Below, in pieces: positions 1 to 5,660 of a DNA stretch of 5,793 nucleotides. The notes under the pieces are model-generated. The model made no database searches. It was not told where the DNA came from and saw nothing but the letters and a program-made list of their open reading frames with translations. How positions within the stretch are numbered: position 1 is the first letter of the stretch; the number at the start of each line of letters is the position of its first letter. The translations under genes and the position numbers were made by a program. The DNA is from Chloroflexota bacterium (GTDB lineage Bacteria; Chloroflexota; UBA6077; JACCZL01), in the NCBI GenBank assembly GCA_013695975.1, contig JACCZL010000922.1:1-5793 (forward strand). Direction: 5' to 3'.

Positions 1-1326
1 GCCATAGGCTGGCATGTTGTTGCCGCCGTAGAGGATCCGCCAGGTGAGCTGGTCGCGCGAGAGGCGGCTGCCGACAGTGGTCAGCTCGGGGCCGCGCTGA
101 CCACCGTCGCCGGCGATTACGTGGCACGTCAGGCAGCCCTTCTGCTCGAACAGCGCCGCCCCCTGGAGCGCGTCACCCTGCAGCCCCGCGGCAACCGCCG
201 GCTGAAGGCGGGCGTGCAGCGCCGGGGACCAGGGGGCGCGGTTGCCCTCCCAGATGAGGAGCCCGAGGGCGACGGTCAGGAAGCCGACGGTCCCGACCGC
301 CCACGGGCGGCGCCAGGGGCTCCGCTCGCCGGTCGGGGCGACGAAGGGGACCGCCAGCAAGGCCAGCCCCAGCAGCAGGGGCAGCCCGATGATGACGAGG
401 CTCTCGATCGCCGGCGGAGCGTAGCTCAAAAGGGCGAACAGCCAGAGGAAGTACCAGTCTGGCTTGGGGTGGGCTTCCAGCTCGGTCGGATCGGCCGGCT
501 TGCCCAGCTCCGGCGCCCCGACCACGATCGACAGGAGCAGGACGAACGAGCCGGCGATCAAAGCGAAGATGACGTCCTTCCAGGCAAAGTCCGGCCAGAA
601 CGGGATGCCGTCCTTGTGGAGCAGCTCCTCGTACTCCTGGCGGTACGTCTTCGGGTCGACCGGATGGCCCGCCCGTGGCATCTCCGACACGCCGTGGCGG
701 ATCACCAGGTAGAGGTGGGCGCCGACCAGGACGAACATGGCGCCCGGCAGCAGGAAGACGTGGGTCGCGTAGAAGCGAGTGAGGGTGGCACCGCCGACGG
801 TCTGACCGGCGACGATGATGTCGACCAGGAGATCGCCGATCAGCGGCACCCGCGAGGCCATCGAAGACATCAAGGCCACTGCCCAGTAGGCATCCTGGTT
901 CCAGCGCAGGAGCTGGCCGGTGAAGGCCATCCCCAACGTCATCCCCAGCAGGATCACCCCGGTCAGCCAGTTGACTTCGCGCGGGAACTTAAAGGCGCCG
1001 ACCAGGAAGACGTGGGCCATGTGGGCAAAGACGAGGACGACCATCGCCGACGAGCCCCAATAGTGGAGGCCGCGGACAACGCCGCCGAGGACTGCCCGCT
1101 CGGTGATGAACTCGAGGCTCTCGTAGGCGCTGTTTGGGGCGGGGACGTAGGTGAAGGCGAGGGCGACACCGGTGATCACCTGAATCGTAAAGGCGATCAA
1201 CGTGGCGCTGCCGAGGACGTACCACCAGTTGACCCTGGGAACGGGGTGGGTGACGATCGGCCAGATCGTGCTCGACCACCCTAGCCGATCGTCCAGCCAC
1301 TCCCAGGCGCCCTTGAAGCGCTGCAT
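1..1326 (-). CDS. qcrB: Cytochrome b (b6 + subunit IV type) with fused C-terminal cytochrome c domain, 3' end beyond window
   Basis: Quinol-oxidising membrane subunit of a bc/b6f-type complex III. An open frame of 442 codons runs from ATG at 1326 to position 1 with no stop, so the C-terminus is outside the window. Residues 1-215 look like cytochrome b6: four helices, haem b ligands H88/H102 and H189/H204, and the stretch TLTRFY before H189. The H189-H204 spacing of 15 is the b6 type; mitochondrial cytochrome b has 14. Residues 245-362 resemble subunit IV: three helices and the Qo motif PDWY (289-292). A class I cytochrome c domain follows, with CLTCH at 398-402 and a likely axial Met at 438. 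The Cys that anchors haem ci in b6 and Bacillus QcrB is Val37 here. Bacillus encodes the same parts as QcrB plus QcrC. The start lies 12 bp after the Rieske stop, with GGGGG at 1336-1332 as a weak ribosome site. The family is certain; the symbol is by analogy. Confidence 0.93.
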   Translation of the reverse strand, partial: MQRFKGAWEWLDDRLGWSSTIWPIVTHPVPRVNWWYVLGSATLIAFTIQVITGVALAFTYVPAPNSAYESLEFITERAVLGGVVRGLHYWGSSAMVVLVFAHMAHVFLVGAFKFPREVNWLTGVILLGMTLGMAFTGQLLRWNQDAYWAVALMSSMASRVPLIGDLLVDIIVAGQTVGGATLTRFYATHVFLLPGAMFVLVGAHLYLVIRHGVSEMPRAGHPVDPKTYRQEYEELLHKDGIPFWPDFAWKDVIFALIAGSFVLLLSIVVGAPELGKPADPTELEAHPKPDWYFLWLFALLSYAPPAIESLVIIGLPLLLGLALLAVPFVAPTGERSPWRRPWAVGTVGFLTVALGLLIWEGNRAPWSPALHARLQPAVAAGLQGDALQGAALFEQKGCLTCHVIAGDGGQRGPELTTVGSRLSRDQLTWRILYGGNNMPAYG

Positions 1327-1338
1327 GCTAACCCCCGC

Positions 1339-1848
1339 TCAGCCGATCGGCACCGGCCGGGTCAAGAGCTGGACGACTCCGCCCTGGACCCGCACGTCAT
1401 ATTCCGGCAGCGGTCGGGGTGGTGGCCCGCCGGCGACCGACCCGTCGGCGTAGTAGACACCGCCGTGGCAGGGGCACAGGAAGAGGCCGGCGGCCGTCAG
1501 CCAGTTGACCGGGCAGGCCAGGTGGGTACAGTTGACGGCAAACGCGCGGAAGCTGGCCTCGCCGGTCCGCCGCAGCCAGAACGCCGTGCGGGCCGTCTGG
1601 CCGGCCCACTCGAGCGGCGACGGATCGTCGAAGGCGACCTGGACCGTCTCGCCGACCTTGAACTGGTCGGCTCGTCCCACGTCGATCCAGGTGTTCGGGG
1701 GACGGTTGATCAGTGGGCTGAGCAGGTAGGCCAGGATCGGCACGCTCAGGACGGCCCCGATCATCCCGCTCAAGACGAGAATCGCACGGTTCAAGAAGCG
1801 TCGGCGGCTCAGGACCTCAGCGGCCTCTCCCCGCGCGGTTTCACTCAT
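1339..1848 (-). CDS. qcrA: Rieske [2Fe-2S] iron-sulfur protein of the bc complex
   Basis: This 169-residue protein takes the first electron from quinol at the Qo site and passes it to haem c. An N-terminal twin-arginine motif (SRRRFLN, 14-20) and one hydrophobic helix (about 22-45) indicate Tat-dependent insertion as a membrane anchor. The soluble domain has both cluster-binding boxes: CTHLAC (C107, H109, C112) and CPCHG (C125, C127, H128). C107, H109, C125 and H128 bind iron; C112 and C127 form the stabilising disulfide. The Pro loop GPPPRPL (141-147) is present. The Ser that normally follows CPCHG is Gly130, while the Tyr two residues on (Y132) is kept. The ATG at 1848 has GGAGAG at 1861-1856 with a 7-nt spacer. 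It overlaps the end of the upstream small gene by 8 bp, so the two are probably translationally coupled. The cytochrome b gene follows after 12 bp. Confidence 0.96.
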   Translation of the reverse strand: MSETARGEAAEVLSRRRFLNRAILVLSGMIGAVLSVPILAYLLSPLINRPPNTWIDVGRADQFKVGETVQVAFDDPSPLEWAGQTARTAFWLRRTGEASFRAFAVNCTHLACPVNWLTAAGLFLCPCHGGVYYADGSVAGGPPPRPLPEYDVRVQGGVVQLLTRPVPIG

Positions 1849-2053
1849 GGCGCAGCTCTCCGATCCAGCCGGCCAGCGCCAACGCGATCAGGAGGACGCC
1901 GACAACGCTGAAGACAAAACTGGTCAAGATGCCGAAAAACACCAGGGTGATCCCGCCCGCGCAGACGCACGGCCAGGCCGAGGGCGACGGAAGGTGGATC
2001 TCGCCGTGCTCAGGCGGCTGGTCATGGCGCGCGCGCTCGGTATCGACCGTCAC
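1841..2053 (-). CDS. Small two-helix membrane protein, putative cytochrome c oxidase subunit IV
   Basis: A 70-residue protein starting at GTG 2053, with AGGAG at 2064-2060 and a 6-nt spacer. It starts 14 bp after the subunit I/III stop and overlaps the Rieske start by 8 bp. The N-terminus (1-26) is polar and charged with three His (10, 16, 20). The box EIHLPSPSAWP (18-28) leads into about 37 hydrophobic residues that can form two short helices (about 29-48 and 46-64), ending in a charged tail. The HLPSPSxWP style followed by two helices resembles small fourth subunits of bacterial aa3/caa3 oxidases, and Thermus caa3 has a similar two-helix subunit IV. Position between the oxidase and bc genes supports a role in assembly or stability of the oxidase or of the supercomplex. 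A Cys pair (C29, C31) at the membrane edge is notable. The nearby ATG at 2058 reads ATG CTG TGA and cannot be the start. The role is inferred from context and topology. Confidence 0.82.
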   Translation of the reverse strand: MTVDTERARHDQPPEHGEIHLPSPSAWPCVCAGGITLVFFGILTSFVFSVVGVLLIALALAGWIGELRHE

Positions 2054-2059
2054 AGCATG

Positions 2060-2064
2060 CTCCT
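2060..2064 (-). promoter_or_regulatory. Ribosome binding site of the small oxidase subunit gene
   Basis: AGGAG lies between the TAA of the subunit I/III gene (2070-2068) and the GTG at 2053, with a 6-nt spacer. It decides the start: the frame is also open far upstream into the subunit I/III gene, but only this GTG has a well-placed Shine-Dalgarno and begins after the preceding stop. Confidence 0.7.
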
Positions 2065-2067
2065 GGA

Positions 2068-4413
2068 TTACGCCCCGACCAGCGTCCACAGATACACCAC
2101 CGAGAAGACCACCACCCAGACCAGGTCGACGAAGTGCCAGTAGAGCGCCACCGACTCGACTGCCGCCAGGCGCTTGCCGTGCCGATAGTCGCCGGCGAAG
2201 GACAGCCCGGCGATGATCGCCAGGGCGACGAGGCCGATCACGACGTGGAAGCCGTGGAAGCCGGTCAGGGTGTAGAACGCCGAGGTGAAGGGGCTGAGAT
2301 CGATCGTGACGCCCTCCTGGTAGAGCAGCCGGTATTCGTTGACCTGACCCAGGATGAAGATCGTGCCGAGGGCAATCGTCGCCAGCAACCAGGTCTGGAA
2401 CCCGCGCAGGTCGCCGCGGGCCAGCCGCCGCTCGCCCATGATGATCGTGCCGCTGCTGGCGAACAGGGCCACGCTGAAGAGCGCCGTCGTCCGAACGTCC
2501 AGATCCTCTGGACCCGGTCCGCCGTTGGTGGTGGCACGATAGAGGATGTAGGCCACGATCAGGGCGCCGAAGAAAAACACCTCGGAGGAGATGAAGGTCA
2601 GCGTCCCAAAGACTGGGACCGACAGATGCTCGAACCATCGGGCCGTCGCATGGCCCGACTGGGCGTGGTACGCCGCGTCGGAGGACCGACCCGGCGGCGC
2701 CGCGCTCGGTCCGGCCGGGTCGCCCGGCTTGAAGTCACCCTTGCCGTCATGGCCTTTGACCGCTTCGTCCGGATGCTCCAGGTCCCAGAGCGGCCGCTCG
2801 CCGCGGATCGGCGGCAGCGTGTCGAAGTTGTACGCCGGCGGCGGCGACGTCGTCGCCCACTCGAGGGTGAAGGCCTGCCACGGGTTGTCGCCGGCCCGCT
2901 CGCCGCGCCGCAGGCTGACGTAGATGTTCCAGAGGAAGACGAGCACCCCGACGAGCTGGACGAACGCGCCGATCGTTACCAGGAGGTTGATCGAGCCCCA
3001 GCCGGGCAGGTCCGGGTAGGTGTAGACCCGTCGCGGCATGCCCATCAGTCCGACGAAGTGCATCGGGAAAAAGGTCAGGGTGCCGCCGACGAAGATCAGC
3101 CAGAAGTTCCATTTCCCGAGTCGTTCGTCGAGGAGCCGACCGGTGATCTTCGGGAACCAGTAGTAGGTCGCCGCGAAGATCCCGAACAGGCTGGCGCCCA
3201 TCACCACGTAGTGGAAGTGCGCCACCACGTAGTAGGTGTCGGTGGTCTGCCAGTCGATCGGGAACATCGCGAAGTGGACGCCGCTGATCCCGCCGATGGT
3301 GAAGTTCCCGATCACCGCCACGGCGAACAGCATCGCCGTCGTGAAGCGGATCCGACCGCCCCACATCGTCCCGAGCCAGCTAAAGATCTTCACCCCAGTT
3401 GGGACCGCGATGATCATCGTGCTTGCGCCGAAGAACGCGTCGCCGACCATGCCCAACCCGACGGTGAACATGTGGTGGGCCCAGACCAGGAAACCGTAAA
3501 AGGCGATCGCGATGCCGGAGAAGACGACGACCTTGTAGCCGAAGATCGGCTGGCGCGAGAAGACCGGGATCACCTCCGAGACGACCCCGAACGCCGGCAG
3601 CGCCAGGATGTACACCTCCGGGTGGCCGAAGAACCAGAACAGGTGCTGCCAGAAGACCGCGTCGCCGCCCTCGGTTACCCGGAAGAAATCGGTGCCGAGG
3701 TAGCGGTCGAACAAGAGCATGACCTGCGCGGCGGTCAGGGCCGGCATGCACCAGATGATCAGGAACCCGGTGACCAGGGACATCCAGGTGAAGATCGGCA
3801 TCTGGAACGGGCTCATACCGGGGTCGCGGAGCTTGGCGACGGTCGCGATCAGGTTGACGCCGGTCAGGATGGTGCCGATGCTCGAGGTCAGCAGGCCGAG
3901 GTTCCAGTAGTCGACGGCCTGATTCATCGCGTAGGGCCGCTCGGTGAGCGGCGCATAGGCGAACCAGCCGACGTCCGGCGGGACCCCGGCCGGGAAGCTG
4001 AAGTACAGCAGCAGGCCCCCGAAGAGAAAGAGCCAGTAGCTGAGGGCGTTCAGCTTCGGGAAGGCCATGTCGCGGGCGCCGATCTGGAGCGGGACGATGA
4101 AGTTGGCGAACCCCAGCAGCCACGGCATCACCGCCAAAAAGATCATCGTCGTCCCGTGCATGGTGAAGAGCGCGTTGTAGGCGCCGGGGCCGAGAAACTC
4201 CGCCCGTGGTTGCGAGAGCTGGATCCGCATCAGGAGGGCCTCGAGCCCGGCCAGCGCGAAAAAGACGGCCGAGGTCACCAGGTACATGATCCCGATCTTC
4301 TTGTGGTCGACCGTCGTAAACCAATCCAGGAGGCTCCCGGGCGGCACGTCCCTGGTCAGCCCTTCCGGGTGGAGCGCGGCGCGCTCCGGGAACGTCTCGG
4401 CGACGGTCGACAT
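2068..4413 (-). CDS. ctaD: Cytochrome c oxidase subunit I + III fusion (caa3/aa3 type, A1 family)
   Basis: The catalytic core of the haem-copper oxidase: it reduces O2 to water and pumps protons. At 781 residues it is a subunit I/III fusion, as in Thermus caa3. Subunit I (about 30-500) has twelve helices. Ligands read as H86 and H401 for low-spin haem a, H399 for haem a3, and H264, H313 and H314 for CuB, with the cross-link Tyr268 in GHPEVY. D115 (D channel entry), E266 (A1-type Glu) and K342 (K channel) are present. The Mg-site 'HD' is TD here (T391-D392). A linker (about 500-595) ends the subunit I part with LEWATTSPPP and continues as Gly/Pro/Asp-rich sequence. Subunit III (about 596-781) has five helices, so the first two of the seven-helix form are missing. 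It carries E611, GFHGFH (718-723) and WHFVD (759-763). The ATG at 4413 is 2 bp after the ctaC stop; GGAGGG at 4431-4426 (12-nt spacer) lies within the end of ctaC. Confidence 0.98.
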   Translation of the reverse strand: MSTVAETFPERAALHPEGLTRDVPPGSLLDWFTTVDHKKIGIMYLVTSAVFFALAGLEALLMRIQLSQPRAEFLGPGAYNALFTMHGTTMIFLAVMPWLLGFANFIVPLQIGARDMAFPKLNALSYWLFLFGGLLLYFSFPAGVPPDVGWFAYAPLTERPYAMNQAVDYWNLGLLTSSIGTILTGVNLIATVAKLRDPGMSPFQMPIFTWMSLVTGFLIIWCMPALTAAQVMLLFDRYLGTDFFRVTEGGDAVFWQHLFWFFGHPEVYILALPAFGVVSEVIPVFSRQPIFGYKVVVFSGIAIAFYGFLVWAHHMFTVGLGMVGDAFFGASTMIIAVPTGVKIFSWLGTMWGGRIRFTTAMLFAVAVIGNFTIGGISGVHFAMFPIDWQTTDTYYVVAHFHYVVMGASLFGIFAATYYWFPKITGRLLDERLGKWNFWLIFVGGTLTFFPMHFVGLMGMPRRVYTYPDLPGWGSINLLVTIGAFVQLVGVLVFLWNIYVSLRRGERAGDNPWQAFTLEWATTSPPPAYNFDTLPPIRGERPLWDLEHPDEAVKGHDGKGDFKPGDPAGPSAAPPGRSSDAAYHAQSGHATARWFEHLSVPVFGTLTFISSEVFFFGALIVAYILYRATTNGGPGPEDLDVRTTALFSVALFASSGTIIMGERRLARGDLRGFQTWLLATIALGTIFILGQVNEYRLLYQEGVTIDLSPFTSAFYTLTGFHGFHVVIGLVALAIIAGLSFAGDYRHGKRLAAVESVALYWHFVDLVWVVVFSVVYLWTLVGA

Positions 4414-4415
4414 GG

Positions 4416-5411
4416 CTACTTCAGTCCCTCCAGGTAGTCCACCAGCGCCCGCATATCGTCATCAGGGAGGGTGTTGTAGTTCGGCATCAACGCACCCGGT
4501 TTGACCCGCTGGACCTCCGCGAGCCAGCGCCGCAGGTTCTCCGGCGTGTTCTCCAGCACACCGGAGCCGATGGTGGTTCGGCTGCCGAAGTGGCTCAGGT
4601 CGGGGCCGACCCGGGCGTTGGCCAGGGTGCCGGCGACGGCGTGACAGTTCACGCAAGTGTTCTGCAAGAAGACGGCCTGGCCCCGACGCAGGGTGTCGTT
4701 CGCGGGGGTCGGCGACGGCCGCCGCTGTTGCTCGGCCCAGGCGTCGAACTGGTCAGCCGGTTCGGCTACCAGCCGGACCCGCATCCAGGCATGTTGGGCG
4801 CCGCAATACTCGGTGCAGGCGCCGTCATAGACCCCGGCTTGATCGAACTGGACCCAGATGTCGTTCGTCTTGCCGGGGATCGTGTCTTTCTTCCAGCCGA
4901 GCTGGGGGACCCAGTAGCTGTGGATGACGTCGGCCCCCTCGAGCTCGAGCCTCAGCGGCCGCCCGACTGGCAGATGCAGCTCGTTAGCCGTAATCAAACC
5001 CAGGTCGGGGTACTGGTACTCCCACCACCACTGGTGCCCGATGACCCTGACGCGGAGGGCGCCGGGCGCCTCGGCCTCGACGGCCCGCTGGGTCTGGATC
5101 GTCATAAAGAACAACACGACCAGCAGCAGCACCGGCGCGATCGTCCAGCCGATCTCGAGCCTGGTGTTGCCGTGGATCTGGCGCGGCTCCGCGTCATTGG
5201 GCCGTTCGCGGAAGCGCACGAGCACGTAGGCCAGGACGCCCACGACGAGGAGGAACACCAGGGCCGAGAGGACCAGCGTGGCGATGAACAGGTCGGAGAT
5301 CGCCCGTCCCTGGGGGGTCACCGGCGCAAAGCTATCGATCGGCCCACGACAAGCCGCGCCGCAGACCAGCACCAGTCCACCAGCCGCGCCCGGCCTTACC
5401 GTTCGGATCAA
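4416..5411 (-). CDS. ctaC: Cytochrome c oxidase subunit II with fused cytochrome c (subunit IIc)
   Basis: Electron-entry subunit of a caa3-type oxidase, 331 residues (Thermus IIc is of similar size). The N-terminus is hydrophobic and reaches Cys21 (GAAC), a likely but imperfect lipoprotein cleavage site. Two helices follow (about 38-67 and 87-107), then the periplasmic cupredoxin domain (about 119-228). The Trp-rich HQWWWEY stretch (126-132) is present. The CuA ligands are H164, C199, E201, C203, H207 and M210 (CTEYCGAQHAWM). The C-terminal class I cytochrome c domain (about 240-331) has CVNCH at 253-257 and axial Met309 in LMPNY. The electron path would be haem c to CuA to haem a. It is the first gene of the minus-strand operon. 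The start is the weakest point: the only in-frame start after the TAG at 5423-5421 is TTG 5411, which lacks a well-spaced Shine-Dalgarno. A one-base difference would allow GTG 5421 instead. Confidence 0.96.
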   Translation of the reverse strand: MIRTVRPGAAGGLVLVCGAACRGPIDSFAPVTPQGRAISDLFIATLVLSALVFLLVVGVLAYVLVRFRERPNDAEPRQIHGNTRLEIGWTIAPVLLLVVLFFMTIQTQRAVEAEAPGALRVRVIGHQWWWEYQYPDLGLITANELHLPVGRPLRLELEGADVIHSYWVPQLGWKKDTIPGKTNDIWVQFDQAGVYDGACTEYCGAQHAWMRVRLVAEPADQFDAWAEQQRRPSPTPANDTLRRGQAVFLQNTCVNCHAVAGTLANARVGPDLSHFGSRTTIGSGVLENTPENLRRWLAEVQRVKPGALMPNYNTLPDDDMRALVDYLEGLK

Positions 5412-5426
5412 CTTAGCCCACTACCT

Positions 5427-5445
5427 TCAGTCTCCTCCCTACTGA
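5427..5445 (-). promoter_or_regulatory. Small hairpin with the ctaC Shine-Dalgarno in its loop
   Basis: On the minus strand TCAGT and ACTGA form a perfect 5-bp stem around the 9-nt loop AGGGAGGAG, which holds the strongest Shine-Dalgarno sequence upstream of ctaC. The stem is short, so its stability, especially in a thermophile, is doubtful. The loop is about 20 nt from the TTG start at 5411 but about 10 nt from the GTG at 5421, which is followed by GGC and TAA. Confidence 0.35.
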
Positions 5446-5560
5446 CAACGGTACCGCAGGCCCGGGGCGGACGCAAGGCGCCCATGATGCGATGCGGTTG
5501 GGAGCCTCGCGGCCGACTGATCGCTCCGGGCTTCCGCGTCGTATCTAGAATAGGCGCTGA

Positions 5561-5589
5561 TTGCCGCCCACCGGCGAGGTGCCTATACT
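5561..5589 (+). promoter_or_regulatory. Probable sigma70-type promoter of the rightward lipoprotein gene
   Basis: TTGCCG (5561-5566, 4 of 6 to TTGACA) and TATACT (5584-5589, 5 of 6 to TATAAT) are separated by exactly 17 bp. Transcription would start near 5596, giving a leader of roughly 65 nt before the ATG at 5661. An AT-richer patch (5541-5552) lies just upstream in otherwise GC-rich DNA. No start-site data are available, so this is a motif-based call. Confidence 0.5.
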
Positions 5590-5650
5590 CGTCGATGCGA
5601 TCCCCGTACTCGCGTCCGGGCCGCCGACCCCGCGACACCGACGCGCTGTG

Positions 5651-5657
5651 AGGAGGT
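5651..5657 (+). promoter_or_regulatory. Strong Shine-Dalgarno for the rightward gene
   Basis: AGGAGGT is a full match to the anti-Shine-Dalgarno core. It sits close to the ATG at 5661: 4 nt from the last G of AGGAGG, at the short end of usual spacing. It supports 5661 as the start and implies efficient translation. Confidence 0.7.
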
Positions 5658-5660
5658 CCC

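Larger units (their letters stand above)
5412..5660. other. Divergent intergenic region between the oxidase operon and a lipoprotein gene
   Basis: These 249 bp separate two divergently read genes. The region holds the plus-strand promoter and ribosome site listed separately, and the ctaC leader hairpin. No equally good promoter is visible for the minus strand. The best candidates are weak: TTGCGT (5476-5471) with TACCGT (5453-5448) at a 17-nt spacer, or an isolated TATTCT (5552-5547). ATAGGC (5550-5555) and GCCTAT (5581-5586) form a 6-bp inverted repeat that spans the plus-strand promoter and could be an operator half-site pair. GATGCGAT occurs twice (5486-5493 and 5594-5601). I see no convincing gene here. 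Confidence 0.75.

Noticed and set aside
121..1284. A 387-codon plus-strand open frame opposite cytochrome b
   Set aside because: It is an antisense shadow: low-complexity charged composition with no recognisable domain, while the minus-strand frame carries every haem ligand.
2054..2638. Upstream extension of the small subunit frame to a start at 2638
   Set aside because: The extension lies inside the subunit III coding region in another frame and looks like out-of-frame Arg/Gly/Pro sequence. The GTG at 2053 with AGGAG explains the real gene.
2612..2914. Gly/Pro/Asp-rich linker between subunits I and III as a possible frameshift scar
   Set aside because: The frame is continuous, the end of subunit I (LEWATTSPPP) and the start of subunit III are both intact, and I/III fusions with linkers are known, so a real fusion is simpler.
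3237..3245. Possible defect: the 'HD' pair of the oxidase Mg site reads TD
   Set aside because: TD at this place followed by TYYVVAHFHYV is common in related bacterial oxidases and all redox ligands are intact, so it is not a sign of a broken enzyme.
2747..3364. A 205-codon minus-strand frame inside the subunit I/III gene, and similar ones at 3380-4324 and 989-1300
   Set aside because: These are other-frame reads of high-GC genes (Arg/Pro/Gly/His-rich, without hydrophobic segments) and are fully covered by well-supported genes.
2134..4437. A 767-codon open frame on the plus strand opposite the subunit I/III gene
   Set aside because: It is the antisense shadow of a GC-rich membrane protein gene. 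Hydrophobic codons with T in the middle become charged codons with A in the middle, giving a D/E/R/Q/H-rich product with no domain. The minus-strand gene has all catalytic ligands.
4590..5651. A 353-codon plus-strand open frame opposite ctaC and the intergenic region
   Set aside because: Antisense shadow of ctaC; its end runs through the rightward promoter and it has no domain features.
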